This document shows positions 16,471 through 25,322 of a stretch of 47,135 bases of DNA, one piece after another; positions within the stretch are counted from its first letter, which is position 1; each line of letters starts with the position of its first letter. Both the position numbers and the translations under genes were made by a program. Source of the DNA: Nostoc sp. 'Peltigera membranacea cyanobiont' 210A. GTDB taxonomy: Bacteria; Cyanobacteriota; Cyanobacteriia; Cyanobacteriales; Nostocaceae. The DNA is taken from contig NZ_NOLJ01000001.1 in the NCBI RefSeq assembly GCF_002246015.1, positions 431,495-478,629 of the forward strand, read 5' to 3'. The notes under the pieces were generated by a model. That model was not told where the DNA came from. It did no database searches and saw only the letters and a program-made list of their open reading frames with translations.

Positions 16471-16818
16471 ATGGTGTTTAATCCTGACTTTTTGAATGAC
16501 AACTCCGAGGAACACCCTAATCAACTTCTTTCCGACCACTCTGAGGAATACCCTAATCAGTTACTCAAATATCTACAGCATCAGTCTCCTGATGTTTTAG
16601 CTAGGGTTGCTCAGTCCGCCAGCCCCGAAATTAAACAAATCATCTCGCAAAATGTCCAAGGGCTAGTGGGAATGCTCCCCGCGGAAAATTTCAACGTGCA
16701 AATCACAACAGATAGGGAAAACTTAGCTGGGCTTCTAGCATCAGCCATGATGACAGGGTATTTTCTGCGCCAGATGGAACAAAGAATGCAGTTAGAGCAT
16801 TTGTCTAATGGCCAATAA
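16471..16818 (+). CDS. DUF760 protein
   Basis: DUF760 proteins are conserved in cyanobacteria and plastids; their function is not established. The core YLQHQSPDVLARVAQSASPEIKQIISQNVQGLVGMLP and DRENLAGLLASAMMTGYFLRQMEQRM (key residues) is complete. The N-terminus carries a 13-residue near-perfect duplication (LNDNSEEHPNQLL then LSDHSEEYPNQLL) encoded by diverged DNA. The gene stands alone. Confidence 0.8.
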   Translation: MVFNPDFLNDNSEEHPNQLLSDHSEEYPNQLLKYLQHQSPDVLARVAQSASPEIKQIISQNVQGLVGMLPAENFNVQITTDRENLAGLLASAMMTGYFLRQMEQRMQLEHLSNGQ

Positions 16819-16915
16819 TTAATAGTCAGTAGTCAAACATTCTGGAACTATTGACCAAATAATTACTAATTCGTAATTCGGAATGACGCTTTCTAGGAAT
16901 TACGAATTATTTTGA

Positions 16916-18124
16916 CTACTTCTTTTCAGGATAAGCTCCTGATTGTACTTTGAAGGTTTGAACTTTACCGCTGCGGTTGACTTCGAGAGCTATTATGTCT
17001 CCAACTTTGCTAGACTCTACCAGCCTCTGAACTTGGGCTGAAGTTTTGACCGGTTTGCCGTTAAATTTTTGAATCACGTCTCCAGGAAGCAGTCCTCCAC
17101 GCTTGGCTGGGGAATCATCTGTGACTCCTTTAATCACAATTCCAGCATCCTGCTGAATATTTAGTTGATTTTCTTGATTAATCTGCTGTTTTCTGATGGG
17201 AGAAAGGTCTGCCATTTCAACACCCAAGAAGGGATGTTCTACACGCCCTTTAGTAAAAAGTTCATTAGCGATGCGGGCGGCGGTTTCAATGGGGATGGCG
17301 AAACCAAGTCCTTGAGCATCAGCGCGGATGGCAGTGTTAATACCAATCACTTCGCCTTGGGCGTTTAATAAGGGACCACCAGAATTACCAGGATTAATTG
17401 CGGCATCAGTTTGGATAAAGCTGACTCGTTTATCTGGGACACCAACTTGAGTGCTAGTGCGATCGGTAGCACTGATGATGCCGATAGTAACAGTATTATC
17501 TAAACCCAGAGGATTGCCAATAGCGATCGCCCATTGTCCCGGCACCAGGTTTTGCGAATTGCCCAGTTTCACTGTCGGCAAACCATTCGCTTTTATTTTT
17601 ACCACCGCCACATCTGTCACAGAATCAACTCCTACCACCTTCCCCTCTAAACTCCGACCATCCTTGAGAGTAACTTGTACTGTATCTGTATCTGCCACTA
17701 CATGAGCGTTGGTGAGTAATTCCCCATCTTCGCTCAAAATAAATCCCGATCCTGTACCGCGCTCAATGCGTTCTTGAGGAATTGGTTGGTCATCCTCTCC
17801 AAAGAATCGCCGCAAGAGGGGATTTTTCAAAGCGTCAGAGATGGGATTGGCTACTTTGCGAGTGGCATTAATTCGCACTACAGCCGGACCAACTTTTTGC
17901 ACTGCCGTCGCAATAAAATTCACGTTGTCGCCACCAGTAGCTCCAATAGCTCCGTTAGGAGAATTCGGAACTACGGATTCTGGAGGCGAAGCCATTGTTA
18001 CATTTTTTAACTGTTGGAACGAGCGATTTTGTGGCAGGAGATAGCGACTGCCAAACAAACCTGCACCACCGCCAATTACCAGTAAAAACACATAAACCGC
18101 CAGTTGCTTTAAGGATAACTTCAT
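16916..18124 (-). CDS. HtrA/Deg-type serine protease (HhoA/HhoB/HtrA group)
   Basis: This is an envelope protease for damaged proteins. From ATG 18124 it starts MKLSLKQLAVYVFLLVIGGGAGLFG, an N-terminal membrane anchor. The trypsin-like domain holds the triad His in TNAHVV, Asp in SVTDVAVV and Ser in NPGNSGGP. A single PDZ domain follows (GIVIKGVTDDSPAKRGGLLPGDVI). The length of about 402 residues and the one-PDZ layout match the three cyanobacterial Deg paralogues, which cannot be separated by eye. Confidence 0.92.
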   Translation of the reverse strand: MKLSLKQLAVYVFLLVIGGGAGLFGSRYLLPQNRSFQQLKNVTMASPPESVVPNSPNGAIGATGGDNVNFIATAVQKVGPAVVRINATRKVANPISDALKNPLLRRFFGEDDQPIPQERIERGTGSGFILSEDGELLTNAHVVADTDTVQVTLKDGRSLEGKVVGVDSVTDVAVVKIKANGLPTVKLGNSQNLVPGQWAIAIGNPLGLDNTVTIGIISATDRTSTQVGVPDKRVSFIQTDAAINPGNSGGPLLNAQGEVIGINTAIRADAQGLGFAIPIETAARIANELFTKGRVEHPFLGVEMADLSPIRKQQINQENQLNIQQDAGIVIKGVTDDSPAKRGGLLPGDVIQKFNGKPVKTSAQVQRLVESSKVGDIIALEVNRSGKVQTFKVQSGAYPEKK

Positions 18125-18204
18125 AATTGTTTTGCTCAATAACAGCAATGCAGTTGCTAATTTCTAAGTGTAGTCAAGCGAACGGCAAGTGGACAGATCA
18201 ATTT

Positions 18205-18345
18205 ACGAGAAATTAGGGACTGGGCGTTAGGGATTGGGGATTAGGGATTGGGGATTGGGAATTGAGCATGATTATTCTCCTTTGTGTTCCTAGTCCCCAG
18301 TCCCCAGTCCCCAGTCCCCAGTCCCCAATTCCCATTCTTCCCATC
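18205..18345. repeat. GGGATTG / CCCCAGT heptamer arrays
   Basis: Tandem GGGATTAGGGATTG units at about 18210-18262 face tandem CCCCAGT units at 18290-18330, so the region can fold into a long imperfect hairpin. It lies between the divergent HtrA and LysM genes. Confidence 0.85.
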
Positions 18346-18381
18346 TAAAATCTAAAGTTAATGCGCTCTTGACCTGTGTAC

Positions 18382-19281
18382 ATGACTTTACCCTTTCGTC
18401 AACTGTTTCTCTGTAGCTTAGTTAGCGCCTTGGGCCTAGTAAGCATACTGCCATACTCAAACTCAAACAGTGCTAACGCTGCTGTGGGTGGTTGCTCAAC
18501 TCCAGCCTTATCTCGCTTCCAACGCCATAAAGTTGTTCGTGGCGAAACTTTGGAGAGTATAGCGCAGCGCTACAATCTCATTCCGACAACTATTATTGGC
18601 ATGAATCCAGCTTTGCAGAACGGTGCAGCTGCCGCCGTTGGTAGTGTGCTTCAGATTCCTCCCTACAATGGGATTGTAGTCGAAGTGCCTCGCGGTCAAA
18701 CTTGGCGACAAGTGGCGGCACAATACAAAGTTCGTGCTGATAGCCTGTTTGAGGTGAATGGCTGCCAACAAAACCCCAGAATCGTGTTTGTTCCGGGGGT
18801 AAATTGGTCGCCTAATGGTGTTGTAACTAAGTCCCCTTTACCTACTGATGCAGGTACACCAAACCGTGCATCTTTGTCTGGATACCCCTTAGCACAAGTG
18901 GCAACTGTAGGATTAGCTTACGGCTGGCAAATAAATCCTGCGACAGGTGAAGTTTTCTTCCATAGTGGTGTTGACTTATTATCACCAGTTGGTACTAATG
19001 TGGTAGCGATCGCACCTGGAACTGTAGCCTTTGCCAACGATCAAGGTTCCTATGGCAAGTTGGTCATTATTAACCACAGTGGCGGACTTCAAAGCCGCTA
19101 CGCCCAGCTTGACAGTATCAAAGTTACTGTCGGTCAACAAGTGAAAAAAGGAGACTTACTAGGAACAGTAGGCACTAGTGGAAAACCAACATCCACTCAA
19201 CCGCATCTCCATTTTGAAGTACGTTCTAGCTCATCTCTGGGTTGGGTAGCGGAAGATCCCAAGGGTTATTTGAAGAAATGA
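18382..19281 (+). CDS. LysM and M23 peptidase-domain secreted protein
   Basis: Proteins of this type act on peptidoglycan in the periplasm. A signal peptide ends near SANAA. A LysM domain (HKVVRGETLESIAQRYNL, NPALQNG, VLQIPP) lies at about 45-95, a second degenerate repeat follows (VEVPRGQTWRQVAAQYKV), and the M23 domain covers about 185-290. Metal ligands FHSGVD and PHLHFEV are present. The usual YAHL motif reads RYAQL, so one catalytic-site His is Gln; activity may be reduced or lost, as in EnvC/NlpD-type activators. The start is uncertain: GTG 18376 or ATG 18382, neither with a clear ribosome site. Confidence 0.85.
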   Translation: MTLPFRQLFLCSLVSALGLVSILPYSNSNSANAAVGGCSTPALSRFQRHKVVRGETLESIAQRYNLIPTTIIGMNPALQNGAAAAVGSVLQIPPYNGIVVEVPRGQTWRQVAAQYKVRADSLFEVNGCQQNPRIVFVPGVNWSPNGVVTKSPLPTDAGTPNRASLSGYPLAQVATVGLAYGWQINPATGEVFFHSGVDLLSPVGTNVVAIAPGTVAFANDQGSYGKLVIINHSGGLQSRYAQLDSIKVTVGQQVKKGDLLGTVGTSGKPTSTQPHLHFEVRSSSSLGWVAEDPKGYLKK

Positions 19282-19287
19282 GGTTTG

Positions 19288-19378
19288 TTTTGAAACGCAG
19301 AGGAACGCAAAGGAAAGCGCAGAGGAACGCAAAGGAAATCTCTGTGTTACTCTGCGAAACCTTTGCGATCCTTTGCGT
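19288..19378. repeat. Dispersed CGCAGAGGAACGCAAAGG repeat
   Basis: Two direct units of about 25 bp (GCAGAGGAACGCAAAGGAAA) are followed by the inverse TTTGCGATCCTTTGCGTT. The whole could form a hairpin between two convergent genes and may serve as a bidirectional terminator, though there is no T-tract. Confidence 0.65.
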
Positions 19379-20415
19379 TAAATAAAGGATGCTATATTTT
19401 CGCTAGATTTTACGATGTGCATTCCTGCCTCTGCAAATCTTGCAAATGCTGCATCTGCCTGTTCTGTGTAGTCCACAACACCAGGAACAACAACAGGCGA
19501 AGTGGAATCTTCTAGCAAATAGATTTTTTGAGCAAGGGTGGTATCTACCTGTTTAATTTCTGTTAATAAATCGTCAATTGTCCAAGCGACACAGTGACTT
19601 TTAGCTTGACCACCAATAATGACAACATCAAATTCTAAAAGTTGTTTAATCAGGCGTGTGTTCTTTTGAGCAAGTGGACGTTGTGCAAAATCTTCTAACA
19701 CCTCTGGACGTAAGATGGAATAGTTTTCTGTTAAAGGATTTTCACCTTTGATTTCAAATTGCGTTTGACTCTGACGCGCAATGCCGTGGAAAAATATCGC
19801 TTCTTCTACCGATGAAACTAGAGCATGACCAATACCACCCAACATAGAATGATAAGGCCAAACAGTGAGGGGATATTTCCCATCTTGACTAAGTTTTTTA
19901 AGGTAATGGTAAGCGTGTTTTTCTAATAATTCATAATCCCCATTAGTAACAGTGTTAGCAACCGCTGGGTTGACTTTCCAAATACCTTGTTGAATATCTG
20001 CTGGTGTAATGCTAGTCGCAGCTGGGGTGGGATGTTCTCCGGCAGCATTCACCCAAAATATCGGATGGAAGATTTGGGTTGCTGTGTGGGTATCTAGAGT
20101 AGGTACAATTTTTGTAATTACTCCCAAGTTTCGATAGATAAACTCACATAATCTGACATTATCATCCACCGCCCCTTTCCCAGATTTTCCCCCTACAAAT
20201 AATTCAAAGCCTGGGATGCAAAAGGTGTTTTGAACATCAATTAACAGTAAGCAAATGCTGGTTTTATCTAAAGATGCAGGTTTGATATCGTGTTGTTTTG
20301 CCCAGATTTCAGCTTCGGCGGCACGTTCTTGATAAGGTACGCGCCAGACTTTGCCCACTTCTTCAGGATTAAAGTGTGGGGGAATTGGTAGTTGGGTTGT
20401 TATTTGGGTGTTCAT
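19378..20415 (-). CDS. Isochorismatase-like cysteine hydrolase
   Basis: The family includes nicotinamidases and isochorismatases. Conserved elements are Asp in [11 protein letters not shown] (about 57-67), a Lys/His segment [13 protein letters not shown], and the nucleophile Cys in [16 protein letters not shown]. At 345 residues it is longer than a typical nicotinamidase (about 200) because of an N-terminal 45-residue extension and a central insertion around [16 protein letters not shown]. The substrate is unknown. It follows the small antitoxin-like gene by 40 bases on the same strand. Confidence 0.8.
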   Translation of the reverse strand: MNTQITTQLPIPPHFNPEEVGKVWRVPYQERAAEAEIWAKQHDIKPASLDKTSICLLLIDVQNTFCIPGFELFVGGKSGKGAVDDNVRLCEFIYRNLGVITKIVPTLDTHTATQIFHPIFWVNAAGEHPTPAATSITPADIQQGIWKVNPAVANTVTNGDYELLEKHAYHYLKKLSQDGKYPLTVWPYHSMLGGIGHALVSSVEEAIFFHGIARQSQTQFEIKGENPLTENYSILRPEVLEDFAQRPLAQKNTRLIKQLLEFDVVIIGGQAKSHCVAWTIDDLLTEIKQVDTTLAQKIYLLEDSTSPVVVPGVVDYTEQADAAFARFAEAGMHIVKSSENIASFI

Positions 20416-20454
20416 AATTACAGTCGCTTTTATTCTGTAATAACATCTATAACT

Positions 20455-20676
20455 TCAATCCCCATCTAACTCCGCCATTAAATCAGCAACAGTTCCACTA
20501 CGTACTTCACCTTTAGCATAGGCTTCACGAGCTTCTGCAACCGCCTTTACTAAGTCATACCGTCGCTGTTGTTTGAGGCGCTTTTGGATAATATCTACAA
20601 GAATAGCCTGAGCTTCTGGATCTAATGCTTCTACCGCTTCTATGGCTTTCTGGAATGTAGATGTTTTTTCTAGCAT
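20455..20676 (-). CDS. Antitoxin-like small protein, no toxin partner
   Basis: The 73-residue protein (start ATG 20676; the frame extends to a TTG at 20685) is charged and helical. Its layout, a helical N-terminus LEALDPEAQAILVDIIQKRLKQQ and a tail EAREAYAKGEVRSGTVADLMAELD, resembles antitoxins that precede RelE/ParE-type toxins in cyanobacteria. No toxin gene follows; the next gene is the hydrolase 40 bp downstream. It may be an orphan antitoxin or an unrelated regulator. Confidence 0.6.
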   Translation of the reverse strand: MLEKTSTFQKAIEAVEALDPEAQAILVDIIQKRLKQQRRYDLVKAVAEAREAYAKGEVRSGTVADLMAELDGD

Positions 20677-20752
20677 TGGCGTCAAAGAATTTGATGATAA
20701 GTCTAATTTAGCTAGTGATAGGAGCGATCGCTCCTCAATCCTCTTTACTTAA

Positions 20753-20856
20753 TATAGGACTCCTATTTGATTTTTGAACGGATTTTAGAGATAAATCCTT
20801 GCTGGATATGCATTTAAGTCTCAGTATGTTTTCAAAATTCAAACCGGATTCCTATA
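20753..20856 (-). mobile_element. 104-bp MITE, copy 2
   Basis: This copy is inverted relative to the one at 3874-3977 and has exactly the same length. Shared landmarks include TATAGGACTC at one end, TTTGATTTTTGAACG near it, GTCTCA-GATGTTTTC-type text in the second half and TCCTATA at the other end. It lies directly upstream of, and runs into, the broken SMI1/KNR4 reading frame. Confidence 0.8.
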
Positions 20857-21158
20857 GTATATTTGTATTATTAAATAAATTGGCGTTGCATAAATGCGGG
20901 AATTTGTACAGATTGGTGGAGATACCACTAACCTATGACGGTGCTGGCAATCACGATTGTCTAGACTTAGCTCCTGCTAAAGGTGGCAAAGTTGGACAAA
21001 TTATTCAGATGTGGCACGATGACGGCGAGAGACAACTCGTCGCTTCAAGTTTTCACAACTGGCTAGAGGAATATGCCACTGGTTTAGAATCTGGTCAATA
21101 TGTTTTCTCCCATGAATACGGAGGTATAGTCAAAGCGGATAGTATCTGGTGTCTGTAA
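20857..21158 (+). pseudogene. 5'-truncated SMI1/KNR4 family gene
   Basis: From about 20878 the frame encodes IPLTYDGAGNHDCLDLAPAKGG, VGQIIQMWHDDGERQLVASSF and NWLEEYATGLESGQY, the C-terminal half of a SMI1/KNR4 domain. This domain is common in contact-dependent toxin immunity proteins. The N-terminal half with the conserved first helices is missing; upstream is MITE sequence, and the apparent ATG at 20799 lies inside the MITE. No Shine-Dalgarno sequence is visible. Insertion of the MITE followed by deletion is the simplest reading. A functional short fusion protein cannot be excluded. Confidence 0.7.
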
Positions 21159-21406
21159 ATTTAGGAGCAACGCAACTTAGTCTGGTTAAAGCGATCGCTA
21201 CTCAAGCTACTCAATAAAAGGATTTTTAAGCAAAATATCTTTACAAATGAGCAAAACTCCTCAAATGCTCGTTTATTTCTTTGCCTGTATTATTTTCCAT
21301 TTTTTTCTATACTAATCGTCCAAAAAAGCGCTAGCTGTGGCAATCTGGGAAACAGAGATTTATTAAATCTGATATTTGAGCTACAGCAAATTTACCTAAT
21401 CAGGTT

Positions 21407-22633
21407 ATGCAAACTCTGCCCACAGTAAACACTTCAAGCATCACATCACCTCAAGCCACCTTTGATACAACTATCAAGCGGCGTAAAACCCGTCCTGTGA
21501 AGGTGGGAAATGTCACCATTGGCGGCGGCTATCCCGTTGTAGTGCAGTCAATGATTAACGAAGACACTCTTGATATTGATGGTTCCGTGGCTGGTATTCG
21601 TCGTCTGCACGAAATTGGCTGCGAAATTGTCCGCGTCACAGTGCCGAGTATGGCTCATGCTAAAGCTTTAGGGGAAATTAAACAAAAATTAATTAAAACT
21701 TACCAAGACGTGCCAATTGTGGCTGATGTCCATCACAATGGGCTGAAAATCGCCGTTGAAGTTGCCAAGCACATAGAGAAAGTACGGATTAATCCGGGCT
21801 TGTATGTGTTTGAAAAGCCAAACATCAATCGAACTGAATATACTAAAAGCGAATTTGACGAAATTGGCGATAAAATCCGCGAAACCTTAGAACCTCTAGT
21901 AGTTTCTTTGCGCGATCAAGGAAAATCGATGCGAATTGGGGTAAATCATGGTTCCCTCGCGGAGAGAATGCTATTTACTTACGGTGACACCCCCGAAGGA
22001 ATGGTGGAATCTGCTATAGAATTCATCCGCATCTGTGAATCTTTGGATTTCCGCAACCTCGTAATTTCCATGAAAGCCTCACGAGTCCCGGTGATGGTGG
22101 CCGCCTACCGCCTTATCGCCAAGCGCATGGATGACCTGGGTATGGATTATCCGTTACATTTAGGCGTTACAGAAGCCGGTGATGGCGAATACGGGCGAAT
22201 TAAATCTACGGCTGGTATTGCTACCTTACTTGCTGATGGCATTGGTGATACAATCCGCGTCTCACTCACAGAAGCACCAGAAAAAGAAATTCCCGTCTGT
22301 TACAGCATTCTCCAAGCTTTGGGATTGCGAAAAACGATGGTGGAATACGTCGCTTGTCCTTCCTGTGGACGCACTTTGTTTAACCTAGAAGAAGTGCTGC
22401 ACAAAGTTCGGGAAGCCACTAAACACTTAACAGGTCTTGACATTGCAGTTATGGGTTGCATTGTCAATGGCCCGGGAGAAATGGCAGATGCCGACTATGG
22501 TTATGTTGGCAAAACACCTGGTTACATTTCTTTGTATCGTGGCCGAGAAGAAATTAAAAAAGTCCCAGAAGACAAAGGTGTAGAGGAATTAATTAACCTC
22601 ATTAAGGCAGATGAACGCTGGGTAGAACCATAA
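21407..22633 (+). CDS. ispG: 4-hydroxy-3-methylbut-2-enyl diphosphate synthase
   Basis: IspG converts MEcPP to HMBPP in the MEP pathway, using a [4Fe-4S] cluster and, in cyanobacteria, ferredoxin as electron donor. The 408-residue sequence is typical: [25 protein letters not shown] at the start, [22 protein letters not shown] and [15 protein letters not shown]. The C-terminal cluster ligands are in ACPSCGR and [10 protein letters not shown]. Start ATG 21407. The gene is alone; a heptamer-type repeat (GGGGAAGCA units, 22636-22672) follows. Confidence 0.97.
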   Translation: MQTLPTVNTSSITSPQATFDTTIKRRKTRPVKVGNVTIGGGYPVVVQSMINEDTLDIDGSVAGIRRLHEIGCEIVRVTVPSMAHAKALGEIKQKLIKTYQDVPIVADVHHNGLKIAVEVAKHIEKVRINPGLYVFEKPNINRTEYTKSEFDEIGDKIRETLEPLVVSLRDQGKSMRIGVNHGSLAERMLFTYGDTPEGMVESAIEFIRICESLDFRNLVISMKASRVPVMVAAYRLIAKRMDDLGMDYPLHLGVTEAGDGEYGRIKSTAGIATLLADGIGDTIRVSLTEAPEKEIPVCYSILQALGLRKTMVEYVACPSCGRTLFNLEEVLHKVREATKHLTGLDIAVMGCIVNGPGEMADADYGYVGKTPGYISLYRGREEIKKVPEDKGVEELINLIKADERWVEP

Positions 22634-22710
22634 AGGGAGCAGGGGGGCAGGGGAAGCAGGGGAAGCAGGGGAAGAATAAGCAATCTCCAATCCCTAGTCC
22701 CCAATCCCCC
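22634..22710. repeat. GGGGAAGCA repeat array
   Basis: Tandem GCAGGGGAA units are followed by CCCTAGTCCCCAATCCCCC. This is the same repeat class as at 15480 and 18205. No gene. Confidence 0.75.
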
Positions 22711-22831
22711 AATTTGCCAGATTGTCAAGTATTTTGTTTAAATTAAGAATACATACTCGGTCTGTACAGTAGTAGCCTGTGTTAGATTGAGCATACTGAC
22801 TATAAATTTTCCCTCTGACGCAGCTGTCATT

Positions 22832-24115
22832 ATGGTGATTACAAAAAGTAGGCTTGTTTTGGGTGCTACGGCAGTTACACTCTCCACGATCGCTGTTACA
22901 AGCCTTGGCATTCATTCGCGAGGTCAGGCTTTATTTAAAGCAAGTCCTAAAGAATTAGTAGATGAAGTTTGGCAAATTGTTCAGCGCCAATATGTTGACG
23001 GTACTTTTAATCAGGTAGATTGGCAGGCTGTTCGTAAGGAATATTTGAGCAAGTCCTACAGTAATCCGCAGGATGCGTATAAGTCCATTCGGGAAATGCT
23101 GAAAAAGCTAGAAGACCCCTACACCCGATTTATGGACCCAGAAGAATTCAAGAATATGCAGGTGGATACCTCTGGAGAATTGACAGGGATTGGAATCACC
23201 ATTAGTCAGGATGAAAAAACCAAGCAATTGGTTGTAATTGCGCCAATCGAAGATACACCAGCCTTTAAAGCTGGTGTTTTAGCAAAAGATATCATTCTCA
23301 AAATTGACGGCAAAGATACTAAGGGGATGGATACTAATCAGGCAGTGTCCTTGATTAGGGGTGAAGCAGGATCTCAAGTCAGCTTGACAATTGTGCGCGA
23401 TGGTAAGACAAAACAGTTTGACATCAAACGGGCACGCATTGAAATCCATCCAGTTAAGTTTTCTCAAAAGAAAACCCCAGCCGGAAATCTTGGCTACATC
23501 CGCTTGAACCAGTTCAGCGCCAATGCTGGTAAAGAAATGCAAATTGCCATCAAAGATTTAGAAAGCAAAAAGGTAGCTGGATATATCCTTGATTTGCGCG
23601 GTAATCCAGGCGGCTTACTTTTCTCCAGTGTCGATATTGCCCGGATGTGGATAGATAAAGGTAAGATTGTCTCCACAGTTGAACGCCAAGGAGAGGCAGA
23701 AAAGGAAGAGGCAAACGGACGAGCCTTGACAACTAAACCATTGGTGGTGCTGGTAGATAAAGGTTCAGCTAGTGCCAGTGAAATCCTCTCAGGGGCTTTG
23801 CAGGATAATAAGCGTGCTACTTTGGTCGGTACTCAAACCTTTGGTAAGGGACTAGTGCAATCGGTGCGTCCCCTGGAAGATGGCTCAGGATTAGCGGTGA
23901 CAATTGCTCATTACTATACTCCCAATGGTACAGATATCAATCACAAAGGCATTTCGCCAGATGTGAAGGTGGATTTGAGCAAAAAGCAGATGGAGGATTT
24001 GTGGCTCCATGAACGTGACAAACTCGCGACTCTTGCAGACCCTCAATTCGCTAAAGCAGTGGAAGTGATAGGTAAAAAAATTGCTGCTCAGGGGACACCT
24101 ACAGCAGAAAAATGA
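22832..24115 (+). CDS. S41 family carboxyl-terminal processing protease
   Basis: S41/Ctp proteases trim C-termini of exported proteins; in cyanobacteria CtpA matures the D1 protein of photosystem II and paralogues have other roles. From ATG 22832 (MVITKSRLVLGATAVTLSTIAVTSLG) there is a signal peptide or anchor. A PDZ domain follows (TGIGITISQDEKTKQLVVIAPIEDTPA by key residues), then the catalytic core with Ser in DKGSASASEIL and Lys in QTFGKGLVQS; LDLRGNPGGLL precedes them. The product is 427 residues. Which Ctp paralogue this is cannot be decided by eye; it looks closer to CtpB/CtpC-type enzymes than to D1-processing CtpA. Confidence 0.9.
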   Translation: MVITKSRLVLGATAVTLSTIAVTSLGIHSRGQALFKASPKELVDEVWQIVQRQYVDGTFNQVDWQAVRKEYLSKSYSNPQDAYKSIREMLKKLEDPYTRFMDPEEFKNMQVDTSGELTGIGITISQDEKTKQLVVIAPIEDTPAFKAGVLAKDIILKIDGKDTKGMDTNQAVSLIRGEAGSQVSLTIVRDGKTKQFDIKRARIEIHPVKFSQKKTPAGNLGYIRLNQFSANAGKEMQIAIKDLESKKVAGYILDLRGNPGGLLFSSVDIARMWIDKGKIVSTVERQGEAEKEEANGRALTTKPLVVLVDKGSASASEILSGALQDNKRATLVGTQTFGKGLVQSVRPLEDGSGLAVTIAHYYTPNGTDINHKGISPDVKVDLSKKQMEDLWLHERDKLATLADPQFAKAVEVIGKKIAAQGTPTAEK

Positions 24116-24116
24116 A

Positions 24117-24190
24117 GAGTTAGGAATAAAGTTAGGAGTGAATAGTGAGGAGTTAGGAATAAAGTCCATCACTGCCAACTTCTAACTACT
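24117..24190. repeat. TTAGGAATAAAG / TAACT repeat
   Basis: GAGTTAGGAATAAAGTTAGGAGTGAATAGTGAGGAGTTAGG-type units (two imperfect copies) are followed by the inverse ACTTCTAACTACTAACTT. It separates two convergent genes. Confidence 0.65.
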
Positions 24191-24193
24191 AAC

Positions 24194-24379
24194 TTAAACT
24201 GGTTTGCACTTTCCAGCCCTAATAAGTCCGACACGTCGAGCGATCGCTTCTTCTTGCGAACTAAAAGGCCCCCACTGTTCTATAATTTCTAAATTATCGT
24301 TATCAACTTGGTCGCTGGGGATAATTTCGCAACTTCCAGCAGAGCGCTTGACAATATACCAAGTTTGTGGAGCGTTCAT
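24194..24379 (-). CDS. Conserved small cyanobacterial protein
   Basis: The 61-residue protein is not linked to a function. It has a compact pattern: WYIVKRSAGSCEIIPSDQV, then EQWGPFSSQEEAIARRVGLIRAGKC. The EQWGPF...EEAIARRVGLIRAGKC block recurs, from memory, as a stand-alone protein in many cyanobacteria, suggesting a real gene. ATG 24379. Confidence 0.7.
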   Translation of the reverse strand: MNAPQTWYIVKRSAGSCEIIPSDQVDNDNLEIIEQWGPFSSQEEAIARRVGLIRAGKCKPV

Positions 24380-24689
24380 ATTTTAAATAAAAATCTTGTT
24401 TTTATAGTCAGAATTTTACTGCATACAGAAAATACCTTCGCACTTGCTGAATCTGGGATTTAGCAAGTGTAATTGTATAATCAGTTTTTTTACGGTTCAA
24501 TAATATCTTAGATGCTTGAGGGTCGTTTCTGTAGCTAACTCTACACTCAAAAGATTTTCTCTGTTAATTCGCTATCTTTTGGCCGTAGCAGAAAATCTGG
24601 ATGGACTGATACAGATTAGAAAGTAGTTGGCGTTTTAAATATATATGTGTTACGTCTATATATAGATAAGAGTAAATACACAAGGATAT
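24380..24689. other. Intergenic region with a strong hairpin
   Basis: CACTTGCTGAAT at 24441-24452 pairs with ATTTAGCAAGTG at 24458-24469 (12 bp with one G-T, loop CTGGG). A T-run occurs only 16 bases later at about 24485. The region is otherwise AT-rich with a TATATATAG box just before the next gene. No reading frame is supported. Confidence 0.55.
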
Positions 24690-24692
24690 ATG

Positions 24693-25235
24693 ATGCCAGT
24701 TATCAGAATACCTGATCCCATTTACAAAAGGCTCCAAGCCCTGGCTGTCCCTTTCGAGGATACACCCATCACTGTTATTGAGAAGTTATTGAATGAATAT
24801 GAGGCACGTTATCAGCCTCAGCAAGTTTCTGAAACTGAAAATTATAGAGTTATTGAACCTGATGCTGTAAGCAATTTGCACCATACCAGAGTGCTTCGAG
24901 CCGTCATTGGTGGTCAGGATATTCATCAACCGAACTGGAACAAAATCGTTGATGCAGCGCACGAAATTGCTATTCGACAAGGATTTTCAGTAGAGGATCT
25001 GATCAAACTAACTCTATCTCATGTCGTTAAGGGTGAAAAAATTAATTCTGGTTTTCACTACTTGCCAGAGGTAAACATTTCGATACAGGGTGTAGATTCA
25101 AATCTAGCGTGGCGTAACACTTTGCACTTAATGAAGAATTTGAAAATGCCAATCGAAATATACTTCGAGTGGCGCGACAAAGAGGGAGCAGCGTATCCCG
25201 GTGAGAAAGCGAAGTTCATTTGGAATGCTAAATAG
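24693..25235 (+). CDS. Hypothetical protein with an RHH-like N-terminus
   Basis: The family is not recognised with confidence. The N-terminal 40 residues (PVIRIPDPIYKRLQALAVPFEDTPITVIEKLL) look like a ribbon-helix-helix or SeqA-N-type DNA-binding element. The C-terminal 120 residues form a separate domain with HTRVLRAVIGG, NWNKIVDAAHEIAI, GFHYLPEVNISIQGVDSNLAWRN and a distinctive end EWRDKEGAAYPGEKAKFIW. AAGG at 24682-24685 fits the second of two adjacent ATGs (24693). The layout suggests a DNA-interacting protein, possibly reading modified DNA, but that is a guess. Confidence 0.65.
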   Translation: MPVIRIPDPIYKRLQALAVPFEDTPITVIEKLLNEYEARYQPQQVSETENYRVIEPDAVSNLHHTRVLRAVIGGQDIHQPNWNKIVDAAHEIAIRQGFSVEDLIKLTLSHVVKGEKINSGFHYLPEVNISIQGVDSNLAWRNTLHLMKNLKMPIEIYFEWRDKEGAAYPGEKAKFIWNAK

Positions 25236-25322
25236 GATGTGAGAATCACAACTATGAGAGCATCACTTGATGGGTTTATATTAATAATTTCGTTACATAT
25301 AAATTTATAAAGAGGAAAATTT

